Shown here piece after piece: positions 19,314 to 28,429 of a stretch of 64,000 nt of DNA (positions are counted from its first letter, which is position 1; the number at the start of each line of letters is the position of its first letter). The translations under genes and the position numbers were made by a program. Below the pieces are notes generated by a model that saw only the letters and a program-made list of their open reading frames with translations, made no database searches and was not told the origin of the DNA. The stretch spans positions 26,331 through 90,330 of the forward strand of contig CAZWFE010000004.1 in the NCBI GenBank assembly GCA_964633145.1. Reading direction: 5' to 3'. The stretch is from CAJXSD01 sp964633145. Its GTDB lineage: Bacteria; Pseudomonadota; Alphaproteobacteria; Rhodobacterales; Rhodobacteraceae.

Positions 19314-19927
19314 CACAGGCTTTGCAAGAATTGGGCGCAACGCTGGAACTGAAACGCGATGATTGTGTTTTGGGTTGGTCCGTTGATTTCGATGAATTGA
19401 CCGTGGATGTTGCCCCATCCAATATCGTGGAATTTGTTGAATTTCTGAAAACTGACAGCGGATGCAAATTCTCGACCTTGGTTGATATTACGGCCGTGGA
19501 TTACCCTGATCGGGCAAAACGCTTTGATGTGGTGTATCATTTTTTGTCGATGTACCAAAATCAGCGCATTCGTTTGCGTGTTTCGATCCGTGAAAATGAA
19601 ATGCTGCCGTCGATTGTTGATGTGCATCCATCCGCCAATTGGTTTGAACGCGAAGTGTTTGATATGTTTGGCGTGATCTTTACGGGGCATCCGGATTTGC
19701 GCCGGATCCTGACCGATTACGGGTTCCGCGGGCATCCTTTGCGCAAGGATTTTCCGACCACAGGTTACACAGAGGTTCGCTATGACGAAGCGCAAAAGCG
19801 TGTCGTTTATGAACCCGTCAAGTTGGTGCAAGAGTATCGTCAGTTCGATTTCATGAGCCCATGGGAAGGTGCCAATTACATCCTGCCCGGCGATGAAAAG
19901 GGCGATGAAAAAGAGGGGGCCAAATAA
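19310..19927 (+). CDS. nuoC: NADH-quinone oxidoreductase subunit C
   Basis: 205 residues from ATG 19310, an ATGA overlap with nuoB; earlier in-frame Met codons lie inside nuoB. The 30-kDa subunit signature NWFEREVFDMFGVIFTGHPDLRRILTDYGFRGHPLRKDFP is intact. The C-terminal tail is charged (GDEKGDEKEGAK), as in other alphaproteobacteria. It is separate from NuoD, unlike the NuoCD fusion of enterics. Confidence 0.97.
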   Translation: MTQALQELGATLELKRDDCVLGWSVDFDELTVDVAPSNIVEFVEFLKTDSGCKFSTLVDITAVDYPDRAKRFDVVYHFLSMYQNQRIRLRVSIRENEMLPSIVDVHPSANWFEREVFDMFGVIFTGHPDLRRILTDYGFRGHPLRKDFPTTGYTEVRYDEAQKRVVYEPVKLVQEYRQFDFMSPWEGANYILPGDEKGDEKEGAK

Positions 19928-21141
19928 TGGACGGTGGAAAAGGTTTCGAAGACGCCCTGACAGGCGAACAAAAAATTCGTAATTTTAACATTAACTTTGG
20001 CCCACAGCACCCTGCCGCGCACGGTGTGTTGCGTTTGGTATTGGAACTAGACGGTGAAATCGTCGAACGATGCGATCCGCATGTTGGTCTGCTGCACCGT
20101 GGCACGGAAAAGTTGATGGAAAGCAGAACCTATCTGCAAAACTTGCCCTACTTTGACCGCTTGGATTACGTGGCGCCGATGAACCAAGAACATGCTTGGT
20201 GTTTGGCGATTGAACGTCTAACAGGGGTTGAGGTTCCGCGCCGTGCATCCTTGATCCGCGTGTTGTATTCCGAAATCGGGCGCATTTTAAGCCACCTGTT
20301 GAACGTCACAACCCAAGCGATGGACGTAGGTGCCTTGACCCCGCCGCTATGGGGATTTGAAGAACGTGAAAAATTAATGGGGTTTTACGAACGTGCCTGT
20401 GGTGCGCGTTTGCACGCAGCCTATTTCCGTCCTGGTGGGGTGCATCAGGACCTGCCAGATGATTTGATCGATGACATCGACCAATGGGCCGTCGAATTCC
20501 CTGCAATTTTGCAAGATATCGATGACCTGCTGACCGAAAACCGCATTTTCAAACAGCGTAACGCCGATATTGGTGTCGTGACCGAAGATGATATTTTGAA
20601 CTACGGCTTTTCCGGTGTGATGGTGCGTGGCTCTGGTCTGGCATGGGATTTGCGCCGCGCACAGCCCTATGAATGCTATGACGAATTTGATTTCCAAATT
20701 CCGGTTGGCAAAAACGGCGACTGTTATGACCGTTATCTGGTCCGGATGGAGGAGATGCGTCAATCCACATCCATCATTCGCCAAGCGGTTGCCAAACTAC
20801 GCGATTGCCCCGGCGATATTTTGGCCCGTGGCAAACTGACACCGCCCAAGCGGAGCGATATGAAAACCTCGATGGAGGCATTGATCCATCATTTCAAACT
20901 ATACACCGAAGGGTTCCATGTCCCTGCGGGCGAAGTCTATGCCGCCGTTGAAGCACCCAAAGGTGAGTTCGGTGTCTACCTTGTTGCCGATGGCACAAAT
21001 AAACCCTACCGCGCTAAATTGCGCGCGCCGGGCTATCTGCATCTGCAGGCTATGGATCACATGGCCAAAGGGCATCAGCTGGCTGACGTTGCTGCAATTA
21101 TCGGGACAATGGATATCGTATTTGGGGAGATTGATCGCTAA
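19927..21141 (+). CDS. nuoD: NADH-quinone oxidoreductase subunit D
   Basis: 404 residues, the 49-kDa subunit that with NuoB builds the quinone-binding cavity. Conserved segments include NFGPQHPAAHGVLRLVLELDGE, HVGLLHRGTEKL and the C-terminal RAPGYLHLQAMDHMAKGHQLADVAAIIGTMDIVFGEIDR. The start overlaps the nuoC stop in TAATG. Highly conserved, standard length. Confidence 0.98.
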   Translation: MDGGKGFEDALTGEQKIRNFNINFGPQHPAAHGVLRLVLELDGEIVERCDPHVGLLHRGTEKLMESRTYLQNLPYFDRLDYVAPMNQEHAWCLAIERLTGVEVPRRASLIRVLYSEIGRILSHLLNVTTQAMDVGALTPPLWGFEEREKLMGFYERACGARLHAAYFRPGGVHQDLPDDLIDDIDQWAVEFPAILQDIDDLLTENRIFKQRNADIGVVTEDDILNYGFSGVMVRGSGLAWDLRRAQPYECYDEFDFQIPVGKNGDCYDRYLVRMEEMRQSTSIIRQAVAKLRDCPGDILARGKLTPPKRSDMKTSMEALIHHFKLYTEGFHVPAGEVYAAVEAPKGEFGVYLVADGTNKPYRAKLRAPGYLHLQAMDHMAKGHQLADVAAIIGTMDIVFGEIDR

Positions 21142-22262
21142 TGCTGCGCCGTCTACACCACGAACAACCTGAAACTTTCGCCTTTAGCCCTGCGAATTTG
21201 GCATGGGCCGAAGGGCAGATTAAAAAATACCCCCAAGGGCGTGAAGCATCCGCCGTGATCCCATTGCTGTGGCGCGCACAAGAACAAGAAGGTTGGCTGT
21301 CAAAGCCCGCTATTGAAGCTGTAGCCGACATGCTGGGCATGGCCTATATCCGCGTGCTTGAGGTTGCGACATTTTACTTTATGTTCCAATTGCAGCCTGT
21401 CGGGTCCATCGCCCATGTTCAGGTCTGTGGTACATTGTCCTGCATGATCTGCGGAGCAGAAGATTTGATTGGCGTTTGCAAAGAGAAAATCGCAGACAAA
21501 GCGCATCAATTGTCCGCAGACGGCAAATTCAGCTGGGAAGAGGTTGAGTGTCTGGGATCATGTTCCAATGCGCCCATGGTTCAAATTGGCAAAGATTACT
21601 ACGAAGATCTGACCGCTGCACGCTTTGCCGAGATTTTGGACGAATTGGCCGCAGGCAAGGTGCCAACACCCGGTCCGCAAAACGGTCGCTACGCGGCCGA
21701 GCCGTTAAAGGGTCTGACATCGCTGACCGAATATGACAGCGGTAAAACCAAATACAACGCGTCCGTACAATTGGCCACTGATATCGGTGATACAGTCAAG
21801 CGCATTGATGGCACCGAAGTACCGTTGCTGACCCCTTGGATCGACAAAGGCGCGCGTGCTGCAACGCCGCCCAAATCGACAGAATCAGCAGACCGTGCCG
21901 CATCAAAACCGGCACATGCGCAGAAAAAAACTGCGGCTTCCCCGAAGCAAAACGCAGAAGTCGCACCAGCTGCGGCCAAAAAGCCACGCACAATGAAAGC
22001 ACCACGCAAAGCGGGTGCAGATGACTTGAAACAAATTAAGGGCGTTGGCCCGAAATTAGAAAAGCTATTGAATAGCTTGGGCTTTTTCCATTTTGATCAA
22101 GTTGCCAAGTGGACTGCAGAAGAGTTAGCCTGGGTCGATGACAACCTTGAAGGGTTCAAAGGACGCGCAACGCGTGATGATTGGGTCGGGCAAGCCACAG
22201 TACTCGCATCAGGTGAAATGACTGAATTCTCTTCTCGTGTTAAGAAGGGAGACGTTTACTAA
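21141..22262 (+). CDS. nuoE: NADH-quinone oxidoreductase subunit E with C-terminal helix-hairpin-type extension
   Basis: 373 residues, about twice the size of enteric NuoE. Residues 1-170 are the thioredoxin-like subunit with the 2Fe-2S cluster N1a ligands C96, C101, C137 and C141 (VCGTLSC, CLGSC). After about residue 235 comes an Ala/Lys/Pro-rich linker, and residues 292-373 form a separate domain beginning DDLKQIKGVGPKLEKLLNSLG, which looks like a helix-hairpin-helix. The same domain, near identical, ends the next gene. Alphaproteobacterial NuoE proteins with such an extension are known; its function is not established to my knowledge. TAATG overlap with nuoD. Confidence 0.95.
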   Translation: MLRRLHHEQPETFAFSPANLAWAEGQIKKYPQGREASAVIPLLWRAQEQEGWLSKPAIEAVADMLGMAYIRVLEVATFYFMFQLQPVGSIAHVQVCGTLSCMICGAEDLIGVCKEKIADKAHQLSADGKFSWEEVECLGSCSNAPMVQIGKDYYEDLTAARFAEILDELAAGKVPTPGPQNGRYAAEPLKGLTSLTEYDSGKTKYNASVQLATDIGDTVKRIDGTEVPLLTPWIDKGARAATPPKSTESADRAASKPAHAQKKTAASPKQNAEVAPAAAKKPRTMKAPRKAGADDLKQIKGVGPKLEKLLNSLGFFHFDQVAKWTAEELAWVDDNLEGFKGRATRDDWVGQATVLASGEMTEFSSRVKKGDVY

Positions 22263-22289
22263 CGTCTTTTTAAACATGGGAGAAATAAT

Positions 22290-22964
22290 ATGACCGATGA
22301 AAACGAAACAATGAAATGTACATTCTGGTGCTGGGGGCTTGCCGCCCTTGCTGCGCTGTTGACTGTCATTCTATGTCTGGTCATTGGGGGAATGGGTTGG
22401 ATTGCATCGCTGTTTTTTGCAATCGTGGTGTTTGTTGTTTTGGGGTTCTTGCTGAGCTGGTTGTTCTGTCGTCCCCTTGCACCATTGAATGGGCAGGGCG
22501 CAAACAGCGTTGAACACACAACACCGTCGCAAACATCACAGCAATCGCCTGTGCAACCTGCCGCTGTTGCACCTGCACCTGAAACACAACCTGCGCCGGT
22601 TGAAGCCGCGCCAGTGGTCGCACCAGCCGCGGCTGCACCCGTTGCCGAGGAACCAGTATCAGCTGAACCAACGGCCGCTGCGCAGCCAACTGGTCTGGAT
22701 GCTGCACGAAATGGGCAGGCCGATGACCTAAAACGCATCAAGGGCGTTGGGCCAAAGCTGGAACAGTTGCTTAATTCGCTAGGGTTTTTCCATTTCGATC
22801 AAATTGCAGCGTGGACTGCATCAGAAATCGCATGGGTTGATGAAAACCTGAAAGGGTTCAAGGGGCGGGTTAGTCGCGATAATTGGGTCGACCAAGCCAA
22901 AACATTGGCTGCCGGTGGCGACACTGAATTTTCCAAACGCGTCGACGACGGCGACGTGTACTAG
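22290..22964 (+). CDS. Membrane-anchored protein sharing the NuoE C-terminal helix-hairpin domain
   Basis: 224 residues: a short N-terminal cytoplasmic stretch, two closely spaced transmembrane helices (about 10-32 and 34-56), a Pro/Ala/Glu-rich linker (about 65-140) and a C-terminal domain (about 144-224) beginning DDLKRIKGVGPKLEQLLNSLG. That domain matches the last 80 residues of NuoE almost residue for residue, including the ending GDVY. It is likely a duplication of the NuoE tail onto a membrane anchor. GGGAG precedes the ATG. A role in assembling or anchoring complex I is inference from position and the shared domain. Confidence 0.8.
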   Translation: MTDENETMKCTFWCWGLAALAALLTVILCLVIGGMGWIASLFFAIVVFVVLGFLLSWLFCRPLAPLNGQGANSVEHTTPSQTSQQSPVQPAAVAPAPETQPAPVEAAPVVAPAAAAPVAEEPVSAEPTAAAQPTGLDAARNGQADDLKRIKGVGPKLEQLLNSLGFFHFDQIAAWTASEIAWVDENLKGFKGRVSRDNWVDQAKTLAAGGDTEFSKRVDDGDVY

Positions 22965-22974
22965 GGGATAAAAA

Positions 22975-23199
22975 ATGGGTCGCGATTCAGAACAGAACAC
23001 AGCAAAGCAGGGCCGATTAGTAGGCTTGGTTATTGCAGGTGCGATGTGCATATGGATCGCGGCCCAATGGATTGGGCCAGAACTGGGTTTGTCAGGTCGC
23101 TATGCGATTTTGATCGATCTGCTGGCGCTGGCGGCGTTCTTTTGGGCGCTGGTTGTAACATTTCAAATCTGGCGCAAACGCCAGTCGGACAAAGGATGA
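22975..23199 (+). CDS. DUF5337-type small membrane protein in nuo operon
   Basis: 74 residues with two hydrophobic segments (about 17-35 and 43-62) and charged ends (N-terminal QNTAKQGR, C-terminal RKRQSDKG). I recognise it as the DUF5337 protein commonly found before nuoF in Rhodobacterales; this naming is from memory. Starts 10 bases after the previous stop with GGGG upstream. Function unknown; candidate accessory or assembly protein of complex I. Confidence 0.75.
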   Translation: MGRDSEQNTAKQGRLVGLVIAGAMCIWIAAQWIGPELGLSGRYAILIDLLALAAFFWALVVTFQIWRKRQSDKG

Positions 23200-23206
23200 T
23201 CGCAAG

Positions 23207-24505
23207 ATGTTAAAGGATCAGGATCGGATCTTTACCAATATCTACGGGATGCATGACCGCTCCCTTAAGGGTGCGATGGCGCGTGGCCATTGGGATGGCA
23301 CAGCCAAGATCATCCAGAATGGACGTGATTGGATTGTGGACCAGATGAAAGCATCAGGCCTGCGTGGCCGTGGTGGCGCGGGCTTTCCAACTGGTCTGAA
23401 ATGGTCGTTCATGCCCAAAGAAAGCGATGGTCGCCCAGCATATTTGGTGATCAATGCCGATGAATCTGAACCCGGCACATGTAAAGACCGCGAAATCATG
23501 CGCCATGATCCGCATACCCTGATTGAGGGCGCGTTAATTGCATCATTTGCCATGAATGCGCATGCGTGCTATATCTATATCCGTGGCGAATACATCCGCG
23601 AAAAAGAGGCGCTGCAGGCCGCGATTGACGAATGTTACGATGCGGGCCTGTTGGGCAAAAACGCTGCCAAATCCGGTTGGGATTTTGATCTGTACCTGCA
23701 TCACGGTGCGGGCGCCTATATCTGCGGCGAAGAAACCGCATTGATCGAAAGCCTTGAGGGCAAAAAGGGCATGCCACGCATGAAGCCACCGTTCCCTGCA
23801 GGTGCGGGTTTATATGGGTGCCCAACGACTGTGAACAACGTGGAATCCATCGCCGTTGCGCCAACCATTTTGCGTCGTGGTCCGGAATGGTTTTCATCCT
23901 TTGGTCGTCAAAACAACGCTGGTACAAAGCTGTTTGCGATTTCTGGCCACGTCAACAACCCCTGCGTTGTAGAAGAGGCAATGTCGATCACATTCGAAGA
24001 GCTGATCGAAAAACACTGCGGTGGTATCCGCGGCGGTTGGGATAATTTGCAGGCGGTCATTCCGGGGGGGTCATCGGTTCCTTGTGTGCGTGGCGACAAA
24101 ATGCGCGATGCGATTATGGATTTCGATTACCTGCGCGGTGATTTGGGATCCGGTCTGGGCACCGCTGCGGTGATTGTGATGGATAATTCCGTCGATATGA
24201 TCAAAGCAATCTGGCGTTTGTCCAAATTCTATAAACACGAAAGCTGCGGTCAATGTACCCCGTGCCGCGAAGGCACCGGTTGGATGATGCGCGTCATGGA
24301 TCGTCTGGTCAAAGGCGAGGCATCGTTGGAAGAAATTGACATGCTGTGGGATGTGACCAAGCAGGTCGAAGGCCACACAATCTGTGCCTTGGGTGATGCG
24401 GCCGCTTGGCCGATCCAGGGTTTGATCCGCAATTTCCGAGAAGAGATCGAGGACCGGATCAAAGCAACACAGTCAGGGCGCAGTGGCGCGATGGCGGCGG
24501 AATAG
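23207..24505 (+). CDS. nuoF: NADH-quinone oxidoreductase subunit F
   Basis: 432 residues, the NADH- and FMN-binding 51-kDa subunit. FMN/NADH site: GLRGRGGAGFPTGLKWSF, and YICGEETALIESLEGKKGMPR. Cluster N3 ligands lie in ESCGQCTPCREGTGW with the fourth Cys in HTICALGDAAAWP. Works with NuoE and NuoG in the peripheral N module. ATG is preceded closely by a GATCGCAAG ribosome-site region. Confidence 0.98.
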   Translation: MLKDQDRIFTNIYGMHDRSLKGAMARGHWDGTAKIIQNGRDWIVDQMKASGLRGRGGAGFPTGLKWSFMPKESDGRPAYLVINADESEPGTCKDREIMRHDPHTLIEGALIASFAMNAHACYIYIRGEYIREKEALQAAIDECYDAGLLGKNAAKSGWDFDLYLHHGAGAYICGEETALIESLEGKKGMPRMKPPFPAGAGLYGCPTTVNNVESIAVAPTILRRGPEWFSSFGRQNNAGTKLFAISGHVNNPCVVEEAMSITFEELIEKHCGGIRGGWDNLQAVIPGGSSVPCVRGDKMRDAIMDFDYLRGDLGSGLGTAAVIVMDNSVDMIKAIWRLSKFYKHESCGQCTPCREGTGWMMRVMDRLVKGEASLEEIDMLWDVTKQVEGHTICALGDAAAWPIQGLIRNFREEIEDRIKATQSGRSGAMAAE

Positions 24506-24507
24506 TG

Positions 24508-24831
24508 ATGAAATTTGTTGGCCTCATATCCATTTTGGCTGCGGTAACGGCCTGTGGACGGATCGAAACTGAAAACGATCCGCTGTTTGATGGCATGCGC
24601 TTTTCATCCAAGATTACGATTTCAAAAACGAACCCCAAGGCGTTTGATATCGTGGTCGCAAACGCAGCAAAATCACTGGCAGGCGCACGCGAAGCGGGGC
24701 GCTGGCGGTCAACGGTTTATTGCGTGCGGACCTACGGTACATCAGACGTGGATTGGGTGATCAGCCCCGATGCAGATGCGCCCGTGATTGAAAACGGCGA
24801 CCTGATCCTGACAGGAGCCTGCCGCACATGA
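24508..24831 (+). CDS. Small putative lipoprotein between nuoF and nuoG
   Basis: 107 residues from ATG 24508, two bases after the nuoF stop. The N terminus MKFVGLISILAAVTACGRIE looks like a short lipoprotein signal ending in VTAC. The rest is soluble with two further cysteines (VYCVRTYG and TGACRT at the very end). No family recognised. It overlaps the next small ORF by 4 bases (ATGA), so it belongs to the operon transcript. Confidence 0.65.
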   Translation: MKFVGLISILAAVTACGRIETENDPLFDGMRFSSKITISKTNPKAFDIVVANAAKSLAGAREAGRWRSTVYCVRTYGTSDVDWVISPDADAPVIENGDLILTGACRT

Positions 24832-24959
24832 AAACGCTAAGCATGATCATTTCAAACATTTTGGCAGCATTGCTGCCAGTGCGGGCCGAATTGCGCCCGA
24901 TCCGAATTAAAGTTGAACACACAACACCCCGCACACAGCTGCGGCGCAAAACAAAGTGA
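24828..24959 (+). CDS. 43-residue ORF between nuoF and nuoG
   Basis: ATG 24828 overlaps the preceding stop (ATGA) and has AGGAG about 9 bases upstream; the stop TGA ends at 24959, six bases before nuoG. The peptide starts MKTLSMIISNILAALLPVRA, a hydrophobic segment, and ends in a very basic tail (RTQLRRKTK). It could be a small membrane peptide. The translational coupling and ribosome site support it; there is no recognised family. Confidence 0.5.
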   Translation: MKTLSMIISNILAALLPVRAELRPIRIKVEHTTPRTQLRRKTK

Positions 24960-24964
24960 GAGCG

Positions 24965-26980
24965 ATGACAGACCTACGCAAAATCATCATCGACGGGCAC
25001 GAAGTCGAAGTAGACGGGGCCATGACCCTGATCCAAGCCTGCGAAGAGGCCGGTATAGAAGTGCCGCGTTTTTGTTACCATGAACGTCTGTCCATTGCGG
25101 GCAACTGTCGCATGTGTCTGGTCGAAGTTGTGGGCGGCCCGCCCAAGCCTGCTGCATCCTGTGCAATGCAGGTGCGCGATCTGCGCCCCGGCCCCGAAGG
25201 CCAGCCGCCCGTCGTCAAAACCAATTCACCCATGGTGAAAAAGGCGCGCGAAGGCGTGATGGAATTTCTGCTGATCAACCACCCGTTGGATTGTCCGATT
25301 TGTGACCAGGGCGGTGAATGCGATCTGCAGGATCAGGCCATGGCCTATGGGATGGCGGATAGCCGCTACAACGAAATCAAGCGGGCCAGCACCGATTTGG
25401 ATTTGGGACCACTAGTTGCCACCACAATGACACGGTGTATTTCATGTACACGTTGTGTGCGTTTCACGACCGAGGTTGCGGGCATCACCCAGATGGGTCA
25501 AACGGGCCGTGGCGAGGATTCCGAAATCACCAGCTATCTGAACGAAACGCTGGACAGTAACCTGCAGGGCAACATTATTGATCTGTGTCCTGTTGGGGCG
25601 CTGACATCGAAACCCTATGCCTTTACCGCGCGTCCATGGGAATTGACCAAGACGGAAACAATCGATGTGATGGATGCGCTGGGATCCAACATCCGCGTAG
25701 ATACCAAAGGCCGCGAAGTCATGCGCATTTTGCCACGCAATCATGATGGCGTGAACGAAGAATGGATTTCTGACAAAACGCGTTTCGTTTGGGATGGCCT
25801 GCGCCGCCAGCGCTTGGACACGCCTTACATCCGTGAAAACGGCAAACTGCGCAAAGCGTCATGGGGCGAGGCATTGGCCGCCGCCGCTGCCGCGATCAAG
25901 GGCAAAAAGGTTGCTGGTTTGATTGGTGATCTGGTGTCGGTCGAGGCTGCATTTGCGTTGAAACAATTGGTCACTGGATTGGGTGGCAATGTGGAATGCC
26001 GCGTAGACAACGCGCGTTTGCCCGCTGGCAACCGTTCGGGCTATGTCGGAACCGCAACGATCGAAGATATTGACAGCGCGAAATTCATCCAACTGATCGG
26101 CACAAACCCCCGTGATGAAGCGCCTGTTTTGAACGCACGCATCCGCCGTGCTTGGGCCAATGGCGCGCAGGTCGGTTTGGTTGGCGAGGCCGCAGATCTG
26201 ACCTATGACTATGCGCATGTGGGCACTGATCGTGCCGCTTTGGCTGGGCTGCTGGGCAAAACACACGATGCCGTGCTGGACGCACCATCCATCGTGATCG
26301 TTGGCCAAGGCGCGCTGCGCGAAGCAGACGGTGCCGCCGTACTGGCCGCAGCGATGCAATTGGCTGAGGAGACCAAATCCAAATTGATGATCTTGCACAC
26401 GGCTGCGTCCCGCGTCGGTGCAATGGACATTGGTGCTGTGACGACTGGCGGTTTGCATGCTGCGATTGACGGGGCTGATGTCATCTATAACCTTGGCGCT
26501 GACGAAGTTGAAATCGATGCTGGCGCATTCGTGATTTATCAGGGCTCACACGGTGACCGTGGGGCGCATCGCGCAGATATCATACTGCCAGGTGCCGCCT
26601 ATACCGAAGAAAACGGTCTGTTTGTAAATACCGAAGGTCGCCCACAACTGGCCATGCGTGCAGGCTTTGCCCCTGGTGAGGCCAAGGAAAACTGGGCCAT
26701 CTTGCGGGCGTTGTCAGCTGAATTGGACGCAACCTTGGCCTATGACAGTTTGGCACAACTGCGTCAGGCCTTGGTCGCAGAGGTTCCGCATCTGGCCCAG
26801 ATCGACGAGATCGCAGAAAACGCGTGGGTTTTAGAAGCCACAGATAAATTGGGTGATGCATCCTTTAAGAATGCTGTGACTGACTTTTATCTGACCAATC
26901 CGATTGCTCGGGCCTCTAGCCTGATGGCCGAACTGTCGGCAAATGCCAAATCGCGTGGGCACAAGGTGGCAGCAGAGTGA
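24965..26980 (+). CDS. nuoG: NADH-quinone oxidoreductase subunit G
   Basis: 671 residues from ATG 24965 (an upstream GTG at 24956 is less likely). N-terminal 2Fe-2S ferredoxin domain with N1b ligands (CYHERLSIAGNCRMCLVEV and a later CAMQ), the N5 His-Cys motif HPLDCPICDQGGECDLQD and the N4 cluster CISCTRCVRFTTEV with CPVGAL. The remainder is the molybdopterin-oxidoreductase-like fold without cofactor, as in mitochondrial-type NuoG. Shorter than the E. coli protein, with no N7 cluster motif seen. It ends in ATGA overlap style at the next ORF. Confidence 0.97.
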   Translation: MTDLRKIIIDGHEVEVDGAMTLIQACEEAGIEVPRFCYHERLSIAGNCRMCLVEVVGGPPKPAASCAMQVRDLRPGPEGQPPVVKTNSPMVKKAREGVMEFLLINHPLDCPICDQGGECDLQDQAMAYGMADSRYNEIKRASTDLDLGPLVATTMTRCISCTRCVRFTTEVAGITQMGQTGRGEDSEITSYLNETLDSNLQGNIIDLCPVGALTSKPYAFTARPWELTKTETIDVMDALGSNIRVDTKGREVMRILPRNHDGVNEEWISDKTRFVWDGLRRQRLDTPYIRENGKLRKASWGEALAAAAAAIKGKKVAGLIGDLVSVEAAFALKQLVTGLGGNVECRVDNARLPAGNRSGYVGTATIEDIDSAKFIQLIGTNPRDEAPVLNARIRRAWANGAQVGLVGEAADLTYDYAHVGTDRAALAGLLGKTHDAVLDAPSIVIVGQGALREADGAAVLAAAMQLAEETKSKLMILHTAASRVGAMDIGAVTTGGLHAAIDGADVIYNLGADEVEIDAGAFVIYQGSHGDRGAHRADIILPGAAYTEENGLFVNTEGRPQLAMRAGFAPGEAKENWAILRALSAELDATLAYDSLAQLRQALVAEVPHLAQIDEIAENAWVLEATDKLGDASFKNAVTDFYLTNPIARASSLMAELSANAKSRGHKVAAE

Positions 26981-27384
26981 TGACCGATACGTTTTTGATA
27001 GCATGTTTGGCCTGCGCCGCGACATTGTTTGTTGCGGGCTGTCAAGCTATGCAATCTGAAACGGCACGTGCTGAAACGATCCGATATCTTGGCCTACAGA
27101 CCAAGCTGTTGACATCGGATTTGGTGCAATTTCACGTCACGCTTAGCGGTACTGACAATGCAAAAGCGGTCGAAGATTATGCAAAATGTGCCGCTGCGCA
27201 ATATACACTGATCCGCGGTTTTGGGTTCGCACGTCATGTACGAACCCGTGTTGGACGTGACGGTGTTCGCTGGAATGCCGATGCTGTTTACACAGTGTCT
27301 GCAGGTCTACCGAATGGCCTGAAAACATTAGATGCAGAGGTTGTCGCAGACAGCTGCAAATTAAACGAAATACCAATGGTGTGA
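26980..27384 (+). CDS. Small putative lipoprotein between nuoG and nuoH
   Basis: 134 residues. ATG 26980 overlaps the nuoG stop by one base; a GTG at 26977 is the alternative. Signal segment FLIACLACAATLFVAGC contains a lipobox VAGC. The mature part has two more cysteines (KCAAAQY and DSCKLNE) that could form a periplasmic disulfide. I do not recognise the family. Position suggests an accessory protein on the periplasmic side of complex I (inference). Confidence 0.65.
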   Translation: MTDTFLIACLACAATLFVAGCQAMQSETARAETIRYLGLQTKLLTSDLVQFHVTLSGTDNAKAVEDYAKCAAAQYTLIRGFGFARHVRTRVGRDGVRWNADAVYTVSAGLPNGLKTLDAEVVADSCKLNEIPMV

Positions 27385-27390
27385 GGACCG

Positions 27391-28428
27391 ATGGCTGATT
27401 TCCTAAATACAACGGGCGGAATGGCCCTGATTATCGTGGCACAGGTTTTAGCTGTGGTCGCATTCGTAATGATTAGCCTGCTGTTTTTGGTCTATGGCGA
27501 CCGCAAAGTTTGGGCTGCTGTCCAAATGCGCCGTGGACCAAACGTGGTGGGGGCCTTTGGTCTGCTACAGACCGTTGCTGATGCCTTGAAATATATCGTG
27601 AAAGAAGTTGTCGTACCGGCGGGGGCTGACAAAACAGTCTTTATGTTGGCGCCGATGACATCGTTTGTTTTGGCAATGATCGCTTGGGCAGTTATTCCAT
27701 TCAATGACAGCTGGGTATTGTCAGACATTAACGTGGCCATTTTGTATGTCTTTGCCGTTTCCTCGCTTGAGGTTTATGGCGTGATCATGGGCGGTTGGGC
27801 ATCGAATTCGAAATACCCGTTTTTGGGATCGCTGCGCTCTGCTGCGCAAATGATTTCTTACGAAGTTTCGATTGGCTTGATCATTATCGGCGTAATTATT
27901 TCCACAGGATCTATGAACTTTGGCGATATCGTTCGTGCGCAGGATGGGGATTACGGTTTCTTTAGCTGGTATTGGTTGCCACATTTCCCAATGGTGTTTT
28001 TGTTCTTTATTTCGGCTTTGGCTGAAACGAACCGCCCACCGTTCGATTTGCCCGAGGCGGAATCTGAACTGGTGGCTGGATACCAAGTGGAATATTCATC
28101 CACCCCATTCTTGCTGTTCATGGCGGGGGAATACATCGCAATTTTCCTGATGTGTGCGCTGACATCACTGCTGTTTTTCGGCGGTTGGTTGTCACCAATT
28201 CCTGGCATCCCAGACGGGGCGTTGTGGATGGTCGGCAAAATGGCGTTCTTCTTCTTTATCTTTGCGATGGTTAAGGCGATTACACCACGCTATCGCTATG
28301 ACCAGTTGATGCGATTGGGATGGAAAGTATTCTTGCCATTTTCATTGATCTGGGTCGTATTCGTGGCCTTTATGGCGAAATTTGAACTGTTCGGCGGCGC
28401 CTATGCCCGTTGGATGATCGGAGGGTAA
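27391..28428 (+). CDS. nuoH: NADH-quinone oxidoreductase subunit H
   Basis: 345 residues, eight-helix ND1-like subunit that forms the entrance of the quinone channel. Signatures GDRKVWAAVQMRRGPNVVG near the N terminus and AETNRPPFDLPEAESELVAGYQVEYS in the central loop with conserved Glu/Asp residues. GAGGACCG just before the ATG supplies the ribosome site. Confidence 0.98.
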   Translation: MADFLNTTGGMALIIVAQVLAVVAFVMISLLFLVYGDRKVWAAVQMRRGPNVVGAFGLLQTVADALKYIVKEVVVPAGADKTVFMLAPMTSFVLAMIAWAVIPFNDSWVLSDINVAILYVFAVSSLEVYGVIMGGWASNSKYPFLGSLRSAAQMISYEVSIGLIIIGVIISTGSMNFGDIVRAQDGDYGFFSWYWLPHFPMVFLFFISALAETNRPPFDLPEAESELVAGYQVEYSSTPFLLFMAGEYIAIFLMCALTSLLFFGGWLSPIPGIPDGALWMVGKMAFFFFIFAMVKAITPRYRYDQLMRLGWKVFLPFSLIWVVFVAFMAKFELFGGAYARWMIGG

Positions 28429-28429
28429 T

